64,000 nt of DNA, taken from contig NZ_AUGL01000022.1 in assembly GCF_000422645.1 (NCBI RefSeq), positions 1 to 64,000 on the forward strand. The letters are read 5' to 3'. A program made the position numbers and the translations under genes. The stretch comes from Ferrimonas futtsuensis DSM 18154 (lineage in GTDB: Bacteria; Pseudomonadota; Gammaproteobacteria; Enterobacterales; Shewanellaceae). Below the pieces are notes generated by a model. That model was not told the origin of the DNA and made no database searches. It saw nothing but the letters and a program-made list of their open reading frames with translations. This document shows, piece after piece, positions 44,132 to 53,559 of the stretch (position 1 is its first letter; every line of letters starts with the position of its first letter).

Positions 44132-46057
44132 CTATCGCAGTGAATTAAAGAGTGTATCGAAGGTTTCCTTGGCCACGGTCATCACCCGGGCAGAGGCCTG
44201 GTAAGCCTGCTGGAAACGCATCAGATTGGCGGCTTCCTCATCCAGGTTCACCCCGGACTCGGACTCGACCCGATTCAGGGCCTGGTCATACACCGCCTGG
44301 GCCGAGGTCCTGGCCACCTCCTGGGCGGCCGCCTGGCTGCCCACCTCGGTGATGATCCCCTGGAAGGTGTCCGCCAGGGTGGACTTTCCGCCATCCTGCA
44401 GCTTGAGATTGGGAATGTTGCCCATGGCCACCGCATTGGCGTTGTCCCCCACCGCAAAGTCCATGTTCAGCTTGAAGCTGCTGGTGGCGGTGGTGTTGTC
44501 TTCAATCTTGACCGAAAACCCGAGGGCGGAGATGGTATCCCCGGTATAGACGCCATTGGCCAGAGCATTGCCGTCCTTATCGGTCATGGTGTAGGTGTTC
44601 TGCCCCGGAGGCGCAGAGGTCGGATCGTTGGGGGTGATCGACAGATTGACCTCCCCTGAAGGAAACGCCGCGTTGGTCCTGTCGACGGAAACCAGGGTGG
44701 CTTCACCGTCACCGGCGGTGGTTTCCTTGGTGTAGCCGGCGGCCGCCAGGGCGCGTGGATTATCAATCTGCAGGCTGAGCCCCTTGGCCGCGTTGGCGGT
44801 GGGCATCAATGCCCATTTGTCGCCAGCCACGGGCGCCCCACCACTGGTGTCCTGAATGATGCTGAACCCTTCGGCGGAGACAAAGCGGTTGGCATTATCC
44901 GGGTCGGCGGTCAGGGTGCTGGTCTTTCCATACTCGTCGGTCATCTGATAGTTGGCGCCATCCCAGACCAGGGTGTATTTGCCCCCGGTAAGCGCACCCA
45001 CATCATCAATGTTCACCCCAACCTCGGTGCCGCCGGCGTTGCTGCCCGAACTGGCGCTGCGACCGATGGACATCTCCGGGCTGTTAATGTCGGCAAACAG
45101 ATCCTGGCCCACATTGCCGTCCAGATCGAAACCGTTGGCCTGGGCCTGGTTCATGGCATCCGCCAGCCCCAGGGCCATCTTGCCCAGATCGCGCTCGGCG
45201 GGCAGCAAGACGTTGTCACGGTAATCCATCAGTGCCTGAAGCTGTCCGCCAACATCGCGGCCATCCAGGGTGATCTTGTTCTGGCCGGTGTCGACGGTGT
45301 AGCGAAGTTCATGACGCACCGGATCGCCATCGGTGGTGCCCAGTTCCAGCTGGTTGGGGCCGGACACCAGCATGGCGGCGCCGCCCATCATCACACTCTT
45401 CACCCCGAAATCCTGCTCAATGACGTTCACCTGGACATAGTCATTGAGCTCGGTGATCAGCTGGTTCTGATAATCCAACAGCTGCAGGTCCTTACCCTCT
45501 ACCTTCATCAACTGACCGTTGATGTCCGCCAGCTCGGTGGTGATGGCATTGACCCGATCGACGGTCACCTGTACCTGCTCATTGGTCTGACGCAGCTGCG
45601 AGGTCAGGCCTTCGGCAACGGTATCGAACGCGCCCTCCAGCTGACCCAATGACACCAGCACGTTGTCCCGGGCACTCAGGTCATTGGGGATGTCCGCCAT
45701 GTTATTGATCGCTTTGAAGGCGTTGTTCATCGACTCGGGAATGGCATCGCCGGATACGGAGAACACCTGGTTGAGCTCGTCCGCCTTGCGCCAGGACATG
45801 TTGGCGTAGGAAAGCTGGCTGGTGGACAGGTGCAGTTCGCGCATGGCGTAACTGTTGTAGATGCGCTTGACGTCGGCCACATAAGTGCCGGAGCCCACAA
45901 AGCTGCCGGCGATAAACAGTGACTGAGAAGTACGCTGCTCAGCCACCTGGCGGGAGTACCCTTCGGTGCCGACGTTGGCGATGTTATTCGAGGTGACCTG
46001 CATCTGCTTCTGGGCGGCCATGACGCCAGAGCGGCCGATATTCATCAAGTCTGCCAT
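44132..46057 (-). CDS. flgK: FlgK, hook-associated protein 1
   Basis: The 641-residue protein begins MADLMNIGRSGVMAAQKQMQ with the rod/hook motif SNNIANVGTEGYSRQ, and ends SGVNLDEEAANLMRFQQAYQ, the FlgK C-terminal signature. It joins hook to FlgL. Its ATG shares one base with the flgJ stop (TAATG). Confidence 0.96.
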   Translation of the reverse strand: MADLMNIGRSGVMAAQKQMQVTSNNIANVGTEGYSRQVAEQRTSQSLFIAGSFVGSGTYVADVKRIYNSYAMRELHLSTSQLSYANMSWRKADELNQVFSVSGDAIPESMNNAFKAINNMADIPNDLSARDNVLVSLGQLEGAFDTVAEGLTSQLRQTNEQVQVTVDRVNAITTELADINGQLMKVEGKDLQLLDYQNQLITELNDYVQVNVIEQDFGVKSVMMGGAAMLVSGPNQLELGTTDGDPVRHELRYTVDTGQNKITLDGRDVGGQLQALMDYRDNVLLPAERDLGKMALGLADAMNQAQANGFDLDGNVGQDLFADINSPEMSIGRSASSGSNAGGTEVGVNIDDVGALTGGKYTLVWDGANYQMTDEYGKTSTLTADPDNANRFVSAEGFSIIQDTSGGAPVAGDKWALMPTANAAKGLSLQIDNPRALAAAGYTKETTAGDGEATLVSVDRTNAAFPSGEVNLSITPNDPTSAPPGQNTYTMTDKDGNALANGVYTGDTISALGFSVKIEDNTTATSSFKLNMDFAVGDNANAVAMGNIPNLKLQDGGKSTLADTFQGIITEVGSQAAAQEVARTSAQAVYDQALNRVESESGVNLDEEAANLMRFQQAYQASARVMTVAKETFDTLFNSLR

Positions 46058-47025
46058 TATTTACTCCCTTGAGAGGAGGACACCGCCCCCTCCATCAAAC
46101 GCTTCATCACCTGCAGTACCTTATCGGCATACTGAGGATCGGTGGCATAGCCAGCCTGCTGCAAGCCACGGATAAACCCTTCGTCGTTGCCCGCATCCAG
46201 CGCATCCTGATAACGCGGCCGGCGAACAAAATCGACGAAGTCCTGAAAACTCTGTTGGATGTTGTCATACACCCTGAACTCGGAGCGCCGTTTCACCGGC
46301 ACCCCCTGCTCCACCTCGAGGGCATTGATCTTGACGCTGTCGCCCTGCCAGCTGCTGCCCGCCTTGATGTTAAACAGGTTGTGGCTGCTGCCCTCTTTGG
46401 AGGGAAGCACCTTACGGCCCCAGCCGGTCTCCAGGGCCGACTGGGCCACCAGCAGCTCGGGGCTGACCCCTAGCTCTTTGGCGGCTCTGCGCGCCTCAGG
46501 CATCAGGCTGTTGACGAAGCTCTGTGGCGAAGAGAAGTCCACCGGATTGATGGCTGCGGCCAGAGGCGGACGGGGCGCCTCCTGGGCAGCCTTAACAGGC
46601 TGAGTCTGTGCTGCAGCCTCGGCCCCGGATACCGGAGTGGCCGCGGACGCCAGCGGCGCGTGAGGGGCGATGGCGTTGTTGGAGCCGCGCAGCACCGAGG
46701 CCGGCGTCAGGTTCTCGTCGCCCCCCAACTGAGCCACGATGAGATCCGCCAGCCCCAGGGTCCCCTTGCCGGCCAGCTCACTGACCAGCTGCTGGTCCTG
46801 CATATCCCGGTAGAAGTTGGTGGTCTGGCTGTTAAACGGCGAGTCGGTCTCGAAGGCGCTATTGGCACTGCGCATCTCCTTGAGCATCATCCCGAGGAAG
46901 ATCCCCTCAAACTGCAGCGCCACCTCCTCCAGGGAGGCATCGGGGTCGGCCTGGGCTTTCTGCCTCAGGTCGTCCATGGCCGCAAGATCCAGGTAGTGTT
47001 GATTCTGCTGTTTCAAAGGATCCAT
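46057..47025 (-). CDS. flgJ: FlgJ, rod cap and peptidoglycan hydrolase
   Basis: The 322-residue dual-domain form has a rod-scaffold domain (about 20-105, LQFEGIFLGMMLKEMRSANS), an Ala/Pro linker, and a glucosaminidase domain (about 165-315) with the catalytic Glu in VAQSALETGWGRKVL. It opens the cell wall for the rod. Confidence 0.96.
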   Translation of the reverse strand: MDPLKQQNQHYLDLAAMDDLRQKAQADPDASLEEVALQFEGIFLGMMLKEMRSANSAFETDSPFNSQTTNFYRDMQDQQLVSELAGKGTLGLADLIVAQLGGDENLTPASVLRGSNNAIAPHAPLASAATPVSGAEAAAQTQPVKAAQEAPRPPLAAAINPVDFSSPQSFVNSLMPEARRAAKELGVSPELLVAQSALETGWGRKVLPSKEGSSHNLFNIKAGSSWQGDSVKINALEVEQGVPVKRRSEFRVYDNIQQSFQDFVDFVRRPRYQDALDAGNDEGFIRGLQQAGYATDPQYADKVLQVMKRLMEGAVSSSQGSK

Positions 47026-47033
47026 ATGGCCAC

Positions 47034-48119
47034 CTAGATGATGATCAGCTCGCCGCGCAAGGCGCCGGCCTGAGAAAGGGCTTCGAGGATCGCCATCAGG
47101 TCCGAGGGGGCTGCCCCCACCTGATTCACCGCACGCACCAGTTCATCCAGGGTCACACCGGGATCAAACTTGAACATGCGCCGGGCAGACTCGTTGACGC
47201 CGATGCTGCTCACCGGGTTGTTCACCGTGTTGCCGCCGGCCAGCATGCCGGGCTGAGAGGTGCTGAAGGCTTCGCTGATGGTCACGGTGAGACCACCATG
47301 GGTGATCGCCGCGGGCAGCAGACGCACCTCACTGCCCACCACTATGGTGCCGGTACGGCTGTTGACGATCACCTTGGCAGACTCCTCTGCCGGCTCCACA
47401 TGGAGATTCTCCAGGGTGGCCAGATAGGCAACACGCTGGGAGCGATCCCGGGGGGCAGACACCTGAATGGAGGTGGCGTCCTGGGCCCGGGCCACACCCG
47501 GGCCCAACAGACCATTGATGGTGTCGGCCACCCGCTTGGCGGTGGAGAAGTCGGGGCGATGCAGGTTGAAGGTGAGGAAGTCGCCGTTGGCGAAGGGGCT
47601 GGGCACGCTGCGCTCGACGATGGCGCCGTTGGGAATGCGGCCTACGGTCGGGGTGTTCTGAATCACCTTGGAACCATCGGCACCTTCGGCGGAGAAGCCG
47701 GACACCACCAGGCTGCCCTGGGCCAGGGCGTACACCTTGCCGTCGGCCCCTTTGAGGAAGGTCTGAATCAGGGTGCCACCGCGCAGGCTCTTAGCGCTGC
47801 CGACGGAGGAAACGGTGACGTCGATCTGCTGGCCGGGCTTGATAAAGGGCGGCAGGGTGGCGTGCACCGCCACCGCCGCCACGTTCTTGGTCTTGGGGCG
47901 AGTGCCGGGCGGCAGGTTGATGCCGAAGTTGGAGAGCATGGTGGCAAAACTCTGCTCGGTAAACTGCCCCTTCTCACCGGTGCCGGGCAGACCCACCACC
48001 AGGCCATAGCCCACCAGCTGGTTGTCGCGGACACCCTGAACATCGGTGATGTCTTTGAGGCGCATCGCCTGAACCGGCAGGGCCAGAACCAGGGCCATCA
48101 GTGCGGCAAAGAGTCTCAT
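47034..48119 (-). CDS. flgI: FlgI, P-ring protein
   Basis: The 361-residue periplasmic protein has a signal peptide ([18 protein letters not shown]) and [34 protein letters not shown]. FlgI forms the peptidoglycan-level bushing. It follows flgH by 12 bases. Confidence 0.97.
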   Translation of the reverse strand: MRLFAALMALVLALPVQAMRLKDITDVQGVRDNQLVGYGLVVGLPGTGEKGQFTEQSFATMLSNFGINLPPGTRPKTKNVAAVAVHATLPPFIKPGQQIDVTVSSVGSAKSLRGGTLIQTFLKGADGKVYALAQGSLVVSGFSAEGADGSKVIQNTPTVGRIPNGAIVERSVPSPFANGDFLTFNLHRPDFSTAKRVADTINGLLGPGVARAQDATSIQVSAPRDRSQRVAYLATLENLHVEPAEESAKVIVNSRTGTIVVGSEVRLLPAAITHGGLTVTISEAFSTSQPGMLAGGNTVNNPVSSIGVNESARRMFKFDPGVTLDELVRAVNQVGAAPSDLMAILEALSQAGALRGELIII

Positions 48120-48131
48120 CCTAGTCGTCTC

Positions 48132-48803
48132 CTAGAAGGGCCACAGGGGGCCGTTGAAGAAGGCGGCCAGCCAGCCGGTCTTCTGGGATTCAGCGAAGGT
48201 GCCGGTGCCGCTGTACTGGATACGGGCATTGGCGACGCGGGTAGACTCCACGGTGTTATCCGGCTTGATGTCCCGGGGGCGTATCAGGCCGGTCAGGCGG
48301 ATGTACTCTTCACCGTCGTTGATGGTGATCCACTTCTCGCCGCGAATCACCAGATTGCCGTTGGCCAGTACCTGCAGGACGTTCACCGAGATGGAACCGT
48401 TGAGGCTGTTGCTCTGATCCGCATCCGCCTCTTTGGAGAGGTCCAGTTTCTCCTTGTAGTTCAGATCCAGGGTCTGGCCGTTGATGGTCACCGGACCGCC
48501 GCCAGCGGTAATGGGGTCGAGGGACATGGAGTTGTCCTTCTTCATCTCATTGGTGGCGCTCTTCTTGGCCTTGGTGGCCTCCACCAGCTCTACGGTGATC
48601 ACATCGCCGACCCTGTGAGCCTTGATGTCAGAGTAAAGCTCGTTGGCGTAGGCGTCCTGGAAGATGGAGCCGGTGTTGACCACCTGGGTGGGGGGCAACT
48701 CAGGGTAAACCGGGGCGTAGTAGGGATCATCCGGAATCGGGGCTCCGGGCGAAGTGCACCCGACCAGGGTGATCAGACTAGCGGCGGCAATCCAGTGTCT
48801 CAT
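48132..48803 (-). CDS. flgH: FlgH, L-ring lipoprotein
   Basis: The 223-residue protein has a lipobox (LITLVGC, Cys at about residue 16) and ring-forming segments [40 protein letters not shown]. FlgH forms the outer-membrane bushing. It lies 10 bases after flgG. Confidence 0.97.
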   Translation of the reverse strand: MRHWIAAASLITLVGCTSPGAPIPDDPYYAPVYPELPPTQVVNTGSIFQDAYANELYSDIKAHRVGDVITVELVEATKAKKSATNEMKKDNSMSLDPITAGGGPVTINGQTLDLNYKEKLDLSKEADADQSNSLNGSISVNVLQVLANGNLVIRGEKWITINDGEEYIRLTGLIRPRDIKPDNTVESTRVANARIQYSGTGTFAESQKTGWLAAFFNGPLWPF

Positions 48804-48813
48804 CTAAGGCTCC

Positions 48814-49602
48814 TTAGAGTTGCTGGTTCAGGTTGGCCAGCATCTGATCCACCGTGGAGATCACCTTGGAGTTCATCTCGTACACCCGTTGGGCTTCGAT
48901 CATGTTCACCAGCTCCTCGGTCACATTGACGTTGGAGGTCTCCAGGGCACCCTGACGGATGGAGCCCAGACCATCCAGGCCGGGAACACCAGCGATGGGC
49001 GCGCCACTGGCGCCAGTCTCGAGGAACAGGTTCTGGCCGATGGGCTCCAGGCCGCTGGCGTTGACGAAGTTGGAGATCTCAATCTGTCCCACCACCACGT
49101 TGGCTGCCTGGCCGGGAACCCGTACCGAGACCTCACCTTCGGAGGAAACGGTCACGGACTGGGCGTCTTCAGGGATGACGATGCCTGGATCCAGTACGTA
49201 GCCGGAGCCCGGGGTCACCATCTGCCCCTCCTCATCCAGGGTAAACTGGCCGTTTCTGGAGTAGGCCTGGGTGCCATCGGGCATCTGAATCTGGAAGAAC
49301 CCGGGGCCGTCGATCATCAGATCCAGGCTGTTGTTGGTGGTTTCCATGTTGCCCTGGGAGAAGATGCGCTGAGTGGCCGCCACCTTGGTGCCGGCGCCCA
49401 GGGTCAGGCCGTTGGGCAGCTCGGTGTTCTGGGCACTGATGCCCCCGGCCTGGTTGATGGTCTGATAGAGCAGGTCCTCAAACACGGCGCGGCTCTTCTT
49501 GAAGCCCACGGTGCTGGCGTTGGCCAGGTTATTGGAAATGTTGGAGATTTCAGTCTGCTGAGCGTCCAGGCCTGTTTTACTGATCCAAAGTGCCGGTTGC
49601 AT
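48814..49602 (-). CDS. flgG: FlgG, distal rod protein
   Basis: The 262-residue protein has MQPALWISKTGLDAQQTEIS, NISNNLANASTVGFKKSRAV and the C-terminal NVTEELVNMIEAQRVYEMNS, all FlgG hallmarks; length equals the typical distal rod protein (about 260). Confidence 0.97.
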   Translation of the reverse strand: MQPALWISKTGLDAQQTEISNISNNLANASTVGFKKSRAVFEDLLYQTINQAGGISAQNTELPNGLTLGAGTKVAATQRIFSQGNMETTNNSLDLMIDGPGFFQIQMPDGTQAYSRNGQFTLDEEGQMVTPGSGYVLDPGIVIPEDAQSVTVSSEGEVSVRVPGQAANVVVGQIEISNFVNASGLEPIGQNLFLETGASGAPIAGVPGLDGLGSIRQGALETSNVNVTEELVNMIEAQRVYEMNSKVISTVDQMLANLNQQL

Positions 49603-49625
49603 ACTCTTTACCCTTTAAATGTCCG

Positions 49626-50366
49626 TTACACCCGCAACAGTTTTGCGGCTGACCTGTCGTTCTCTTCGGCGGTTTTCATCATCTTCAGTTGCATGTCGAA
49701 CTGACGCTGCATCTCGATCATTCCCACCAGTTCGTGTACCGGGCTGACGTTACTGCCCTCGATGGCGCCAGCCACCAGCTCCACCTCGGCATCCGCCAGG
49801 TAGGCTTCGCCGCCAAGGGCGCGGAACAAGCCATCTTCGCCCTTGGTCAAAGTATTGATTGGCGGGTTGACCATCTGAAGCTGGTCTACCTCTTCCATGG
49901 CGTTGGCCGGTGCCCCCTGGGGGCGCACGGTAATGATGCCGTTGGAGGCGATCTCCACCTTCTCTACCGGCAAAGGCAGGAAGATGGGCCCGGCAGCGCC
50001 CATGATGGGACGTCCCTGGGCGTTGGTGAGCATGCCGCCTTCGTCAATCTTCAGAGAGCCGGCACGGGTCAGGGCCTCGTTGCCCTGTTCGTCCTCAACC
50101 ACAAACCAGCCTTCACCCTTGATGGCCACATCCAGGCTTCGGCCTGTGGTCTTGATGCTGCCGGCGTCGAAATTACTGGCCGGACGCTCGGTCATGGCAA
50201 ACACCCGGGTGGGCAATCCCTCACCGAACGCCTGCATGCTGCGAGCCTGGTGCAGATCCGCTTTGAAACCGTCGGTGCGGGCGTTAGCCAGGTTGTTGGC
50301 ATGTACGCCCAGGGCGGACATGTTCTGGCTGGCGCCTGACGCGGCGATATAGAGCATCTTGTCCAA
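49626..50366 (-). CDS. flgF: FlgF, proximal rod protein
   Basis: The 246-residue protein begins LDKMLYIAASGASQNMSALG from TTG 50366, which has GGGAG 6 bases upstream and fits known FlgF starts (MDK/MDR...). Further upstream frames have no family resemblance. It heads flgFGHIJKL behind its own sigma-54 promoter. Confidence 0.93.
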   Translation of the reverse strand: MDKMLYIAASGASQNMSALGVHANNLANARTDGFKADLHQARSMQAFGEGLPTRVFAMTERPASNFDAGSIKTTGRSLDVAIKGEGWFVVEDEQGNEALTRAGSLKIDEGGMLTNAQGRPIMGAAGPIFLPLPVEKVEIASNGIITVRPQGAPANAMEEVDQLQMVNPPINTLTKGEDGLFRALGGEAYLADAEVELVAGAIEGSNVSPVHELVGMIEMQRQFDMQLKMMKTAEENDRSAAKLLRV

Positions 50367-50412
50367 GGGTGACTCCCACAGTCGGCAATTGACGTTAACT
50401 ACCCGAGTTAAA

Positions 50413-50428
50413 TGCAATAGCTATGCCA
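50413..50428 (-). promoter_or_regulatory. Sigma-54 promoter of flgF operon
   Basis: TGGCATAGCTATTGCA is a full match to TGGCAYR-N4-TTGCW, 47 bases before flgF. Confidence 0.88.
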
Positions 50429-50501
50429 ACAGCGAAAGCGGCAGGAATAGAGCGGTTCAGGGAAGATTCAGAAATGGAACAAGGGGACGAGGGGAAAGGG
50501 G

Positions 50502-50526
50502 TTGCCGCCCCCGGCAGGGGCGGCAA
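50502..50526 (-). terminator. Strong hairpin between flgE and flgF
   Basis: TTGCCGCCCC/GGGGCGGCAA makes a perfect 10-bp stem with a 5-base loop 8 bases beyond the flgE stop. Only a short T tract (CCCCTTTCCCC) follows, so termination may be partial. Confidence 0.6.
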
Positions 50527-50533
50527 TGCAGAG

Positions 50534-51913
50534 TTAGCGGATCTGCAGGATGTTCTGCTGCAGCTGGTTGGCGATATCCAGCGCCCGGGAGTTGGCCTGG
50601 AAGTTTCGCTGAGCGCTAATCAGGTCCACCAGCTCAGTGGTCAGGTCGGTGTTGGACTGTTCCAGGGCGGCAGAGTTGATGGCGCCGAAGGTGCCGGTGT
50701 TGGGCTCACCCAACAGTGCCTCACCGGACGCCTGACTCTGCTTCCAGGAAGTGTTCCCCTGCTGGGTCAGACCCTGCTCGTTGGCAAAGCGGGCCAGGGC
50801 CACCTTACCCAGGGGCACTTCGGTGCCGTTGGAGTAGGTGGCACTGATCAGGCCATCGGCCGCCACTTCCACGTTGGTCAGTCGACCCACGGTGGAACCG
50901 TCCTGCTTCAGCTTGGTCACCTCAAACTTGGACGCATACTGAGTCGGGTTGTCCATGCGAATCTCAACCCGCTGGGTTCCGTCGGCGCCCGGGCCAATCA
51001 CGCCGGCACCTGTGGTCCCCAGAGCCACGGTCTGAATCATAGTGGGGTTGGTGTTGAGGAAGTTACCTGTATCGTCGAAGCTCACCACCGCAGCGGTATG
51101 ACCGGCTGCGTTCTGGGCGGCGATGCCCGCGGTATCGGCCACGCCGTCACCGTTGGTGTCCTGATCCCAGGTACCGTTGGTGCTGGCACCGCCGGCATCA
51201 CCGATGTTCACCGGTTTGTCATCCATGGTGAAGAAGGTCAGCCACTGGTTGTTGTTGTTCAGGGCACCGCCCGGAGGCTTAACAAAGTACTGGGTCATGA
51301 TGTGCGGCTCACCCAGGGAGTCGTACACGGTTACCGAGGTGGCGTTGTTGTAGGTGGTGGGATCCGTGGGATCGAAGTTGGCCGGGTCGTGAGTGATGTC
51401 GCCGGCATTCACGTTCACAGACACGTCCACCACGGCGGTCATCTGAGGCTGACCCGCCGTCTGGGGGATCTGCACCGGTTGGGTGGTGGAGAGGCTCACG
51501 GAGGAGACCGAGCCGTCGTCATTCACCGGCAGGGCCATCAGGTAGTTGCCCTGGGAGTCCACCATGAAGTTGTCGTCGTTCAGCTTGAACGCACCGGCAC
51601 GGGTGTAGTTGTAATCCTGGGATCCAAACTCGGAGATGGTGACGAACATGCCGTTACCGTTGATGGCCAGATCCAGGGCGTTATTGGTGAACTGCAAAGA
51701 ACCCTGGTGGAACTGCTGAGCCACCTGAGCGGTGGCAACACCGCTGCCTACGTTGGTCTTGCTGTTGGTAAACAAGGAGTTGGAGTAGACGTCGGCAAAC
51801 TCGGCTCGAGACTCTTTAAAGCCAATGGTGTTCACGTTGGCAATGTTGTTCGACGTAGTATCCAGGTCCTTCTGCGCGGCATTCAGACCGCTGAGTGAGA
51901 TATTGAATGACAT
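50534..51913 (-). CDS. flgE: FlgE, hook protein
   Basis: The 459-residue protein has MSFNISLSGLNAAQKDLDTT, SNNIANVNTIGFKESRAEFA and the C-terminal LTTELVDLISAQRNFQANSR. FlgE forms the hook. Start lies 12 bases after flgD. Confidence 0.97.
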   Translation of the reverse strand: MSFNISLSGLNAAQKDLDTTSNNIANVNTIGFKESRAEFADVYSNSLFTNSKTNVGSGVATAQVAQQFHQGSLQFTNNALDLAINGNGMFVTISEFGSQDYNYTRAGAFKLNDDNFMVDSQGNYLMALPVNDDGSVSSVSLSTTQPVQIPQTAGQPQMTAVVDVSVNVNAGDITHDPANFDPTDPTTYNNATSVTVYDSLGEPHIMTQYFVKPPGGALNNNNQWLTFFTMDDKPVNIGDAGGASTNGTWDQDTNGDGVADTAGIAAQNAAGHTAAVVSFDDTGNFLNTNPTMIQTVALGTTGAGVIGPGADGTQRVEIRMDNPTQYASKFEVTKLKQDGSTVGRLTNVEVAADGLISATYSNGTEVPLGKVALARFANEQGLTQQGNTSWKQSQASGEALLGEPNTGTFGAINSAALEQSNTDLTTELVDLISAQRNFQANSRALDIANQLQQNILQIR

Positions 51914-51925
51914 GCTCGTTCCTCG

Positions 51926-52615
51926 TTAAGAGCCTTCTGCGACCGCCAATACGTCAGACAGCTTGACGCCGCCGACACCGCGCAGGTTCAGGACTGTATC
52001 GTAGTTGGCACCGCCCAGGGTCACGCTGCTGACGTGGCCATAGGTGAACACCGGTAGAGTATCGGTTTTGCCGCCAACCAGGGCCTCAGCGGTAAAGCTG
52101 TAGGTGCCCTCCGGCAAAGCGTCGCCGTCGGCATTTCTGCCGTCCCAGCTAAAGTCGACGTTGCCGCCATTGCCCACGGGCACTTCGAAAGTTCGGACAA
52201 TCTGACCTGCCCCATCCTTCACCTTCATGGTCATGTTCTGCGCCCCGGATGGGGTGGAGATCACGCCGGTGACCGGGCTGGCACCGTCCGAAACCGCCTT
52301 GTCGGATGGGATCAGCACCTTCTGACCTACCAGACTGCTGGCCTCGAGGGCCTGGCTGGAGTTCATCACGGTGTTCATGTTCTTGATCTCATCGTTCAAG
52401 GAGTTGATCCCATCAACGGTGGCAAAGGAGGACATCTGAGAGATCATCTGATCGTTGTCCACCGGCTTGAAGGGATCCTGCATGGACAACTGCTGAGACA
52501 GCAGGGAGAAGAAGTCTTCCTGAGTCAGAGCCTGGTTGTTGTCCTTGGTTGTGGGGGTCGCTTCTTGCTGCCACTTCAGGGAGTTTAAGTAACTGTTATC
52601 GATGGTATTACTCAT
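51926..52615 (-). CDS. flgD: FlgD, hook cap/scaffold
   Basis: The 229-residue protein has the N-terminal LTQEDFFSLLSQQLSMQDPF, the hallmark FlgD segment, and a C-terminal tudor/Fn3-like part (FSWDGRNADGDALPEGTYSF). It caps the growing hook. Confidence 0.96.
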   Translation of the reverse strand: MSNTIDNSYLNSLKWQQEATPTTKDNNQALTQEDFFSLLSQQLSMQDPFKPVDNDQMISQMSSFATVDGINSLNDEIKNMNTVMNSSQALEASSLVGQKVLIPSDKAVSDGASPVTGVISTPSGAQNMTMKVKDGAGQIVRTFEVPVGNGGNVDFSWDGRNADGDALPEGTYSFTAEALVGGKTDTLPVFTYGHVSSVTLGGANYDTVLNLRGVGGVKLSDVLAVAEGS

Positions 52616-52626
52616 CCAGTCCCCCT

Positions 52627-53079
52627 TTATTTACCAAGTCTGAGAGTTTGCTTGGCCAGGTTCTTGGCGGCGTCTGCCACCTCGACGTTGGCCTGATAAC
52701 TGCGGGATGCGGAGATCATGTTGGCCATCTCCTCCACCACGTTGACGTTGGGCTTGAAGATGTAGCCCTCTTCGTTCGCCATGGGGTGATCCGGGGCGTA
52801 CTCCTGAATCAACGGCTTGTTGCTCTCCACAATGCCGGCGACGCTGACTCCCCCGAGGGCTTCCAGTTCCTTGCTGATGCCGGCGCCATGGGGGCCGTGC
52901 TGATGGGTCACGAACTCCTGAAGGCGAGCGGCAAACACCGGCTCGCGGGCACGGTAGGTGTCCCCGGAGCTGCTGGAAACGCTGTTGGCGTTGGCCACGT
53001 TACTGGCGGTGGTGTTGAGGCGCACGTTCTGCGCCATCATGCCGCTGCCGGCAATGTCGAGAATGTTAAACAGGCTCAT
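52627..53079 (-). CDS. flgC: FlgC, proximal rod protein
   Basis: The 150-residue protein contains FNILDIAGSGMMAQNVRLNT, SNVANANSV and VNVVEEMANMISASRSYQAN. It starts 2 bases after flgB. Confidence 0.96.
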   Translation of the reverse strand: MSLFNILDIAGSGMMAQNVRLNTTASNVANANSVSSSSGDTYRAREPVFAARLQEFVTHQHGPHGAGISKELEALGGVSVAGIVESNKPLIQEYAPDHPMANEEGYIFKPNVNVVEEMANMISASRSYQANVEVADAAKNLAKQTLRLGK

Positions 53080-53081
53080 GG

Positions 53082-53480
53082 TTATTCACCCCGCAGCGCT
53101 TTGCGCATTCCCTGGAACTTGCCGCCGAGAAACTCGAGGGTCATCTGCTGCTCCAGGTTGTTCTGCATGAAGTTGTTGCGTTCAATGTTGACGTCCACGG
53201 TGTTGCCGTCGCCAGTATCCGGCTGCAGCGGCACTCGGTAGGCCAGACCGCCGATGGGCTCTCTGCCGATGTTGAAGTGGTCTTGGTGGGTGTTGGACAT
53301 GGAGATGCCACCCTGGGCACTCTTGGCCTGGCTCAGAGCCTGGTCGAAGTCCACGTCCTGAGCCTTGTAGCCAGGGGTGTCAGCGTTGGCAATGTTGTTG
53401 GCCAGCACTTCGGCACGCTGGGAACGGATCCCCAGGGTGTGTTGATGAATGCCCAGTGCTTTATCGAACGAGATGGCCAT
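53082..53480 (-). CDS. flgB: FlgB, proximal rod protein
   Basis: The 132-residue protein contains LGIRSQRAEVLANNIANADT, PGYKAQDVDFDQALSQ and ERNNFMQNNLEQQMTLEFLG. It heads flgBCDE. GGAGG lies 7 bases before the ATG. The promoter overlaps the cheR terminator. Confidence 0.96.
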   Translation of the reverse strand: MAISFDKALGIHQHTLGIRSQRAEVLANNIANADTPGYKAQDVDFDQALSQAKSAQGGISMSNTHQDHFNIGREPIGGLAYRVPLQPDTGDGNTVDVNIERNNFMQNNLEQQMTLEFLGGKFQGMRKALRGE

Positions 53481-53510
53481 CTTTGCCTCCTAAACGCAGT
53501 CTTGCCCTAG

Positions 53511-53541
53511 AAAAGCAAAAGGCGTGCCATTGGCACGCCTT
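53511..53541 (-). terminator. Terminator of cheV-cheR, sharing bases with flgB promoter
   Basis: AAGGCGTGCC/GGCACGCCTT makes a perfect 10-bp stem with a 3-base loop, followed by TTGCTTTTC. It lies 19 bases beyond the cheR stop. Confidence 0.88.
53514..53529 (-). promoter_or_regulatory. Sigma-54 promoter of flgB operon
   Basis: TGGCACGCCTTTTGCT is a full match to TGGCAYR-N4-TTGCW. Its -24 box lies in the 3' arm of the cheR terminator stem and its -12 box in the T-rich tail. The predicted start near 53503 leaves a short flgB leader with an ideal ribosome site. Confidence 0.9.
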
Positions 53542-53559
53542 TGTCGATAAAAAGAGAGG

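Noticed and set aside
47298-48929. 543-residue open frame opposite flgI, flgH and flgG
   Set aside because: It crosses three well-supported genes on the other strand.
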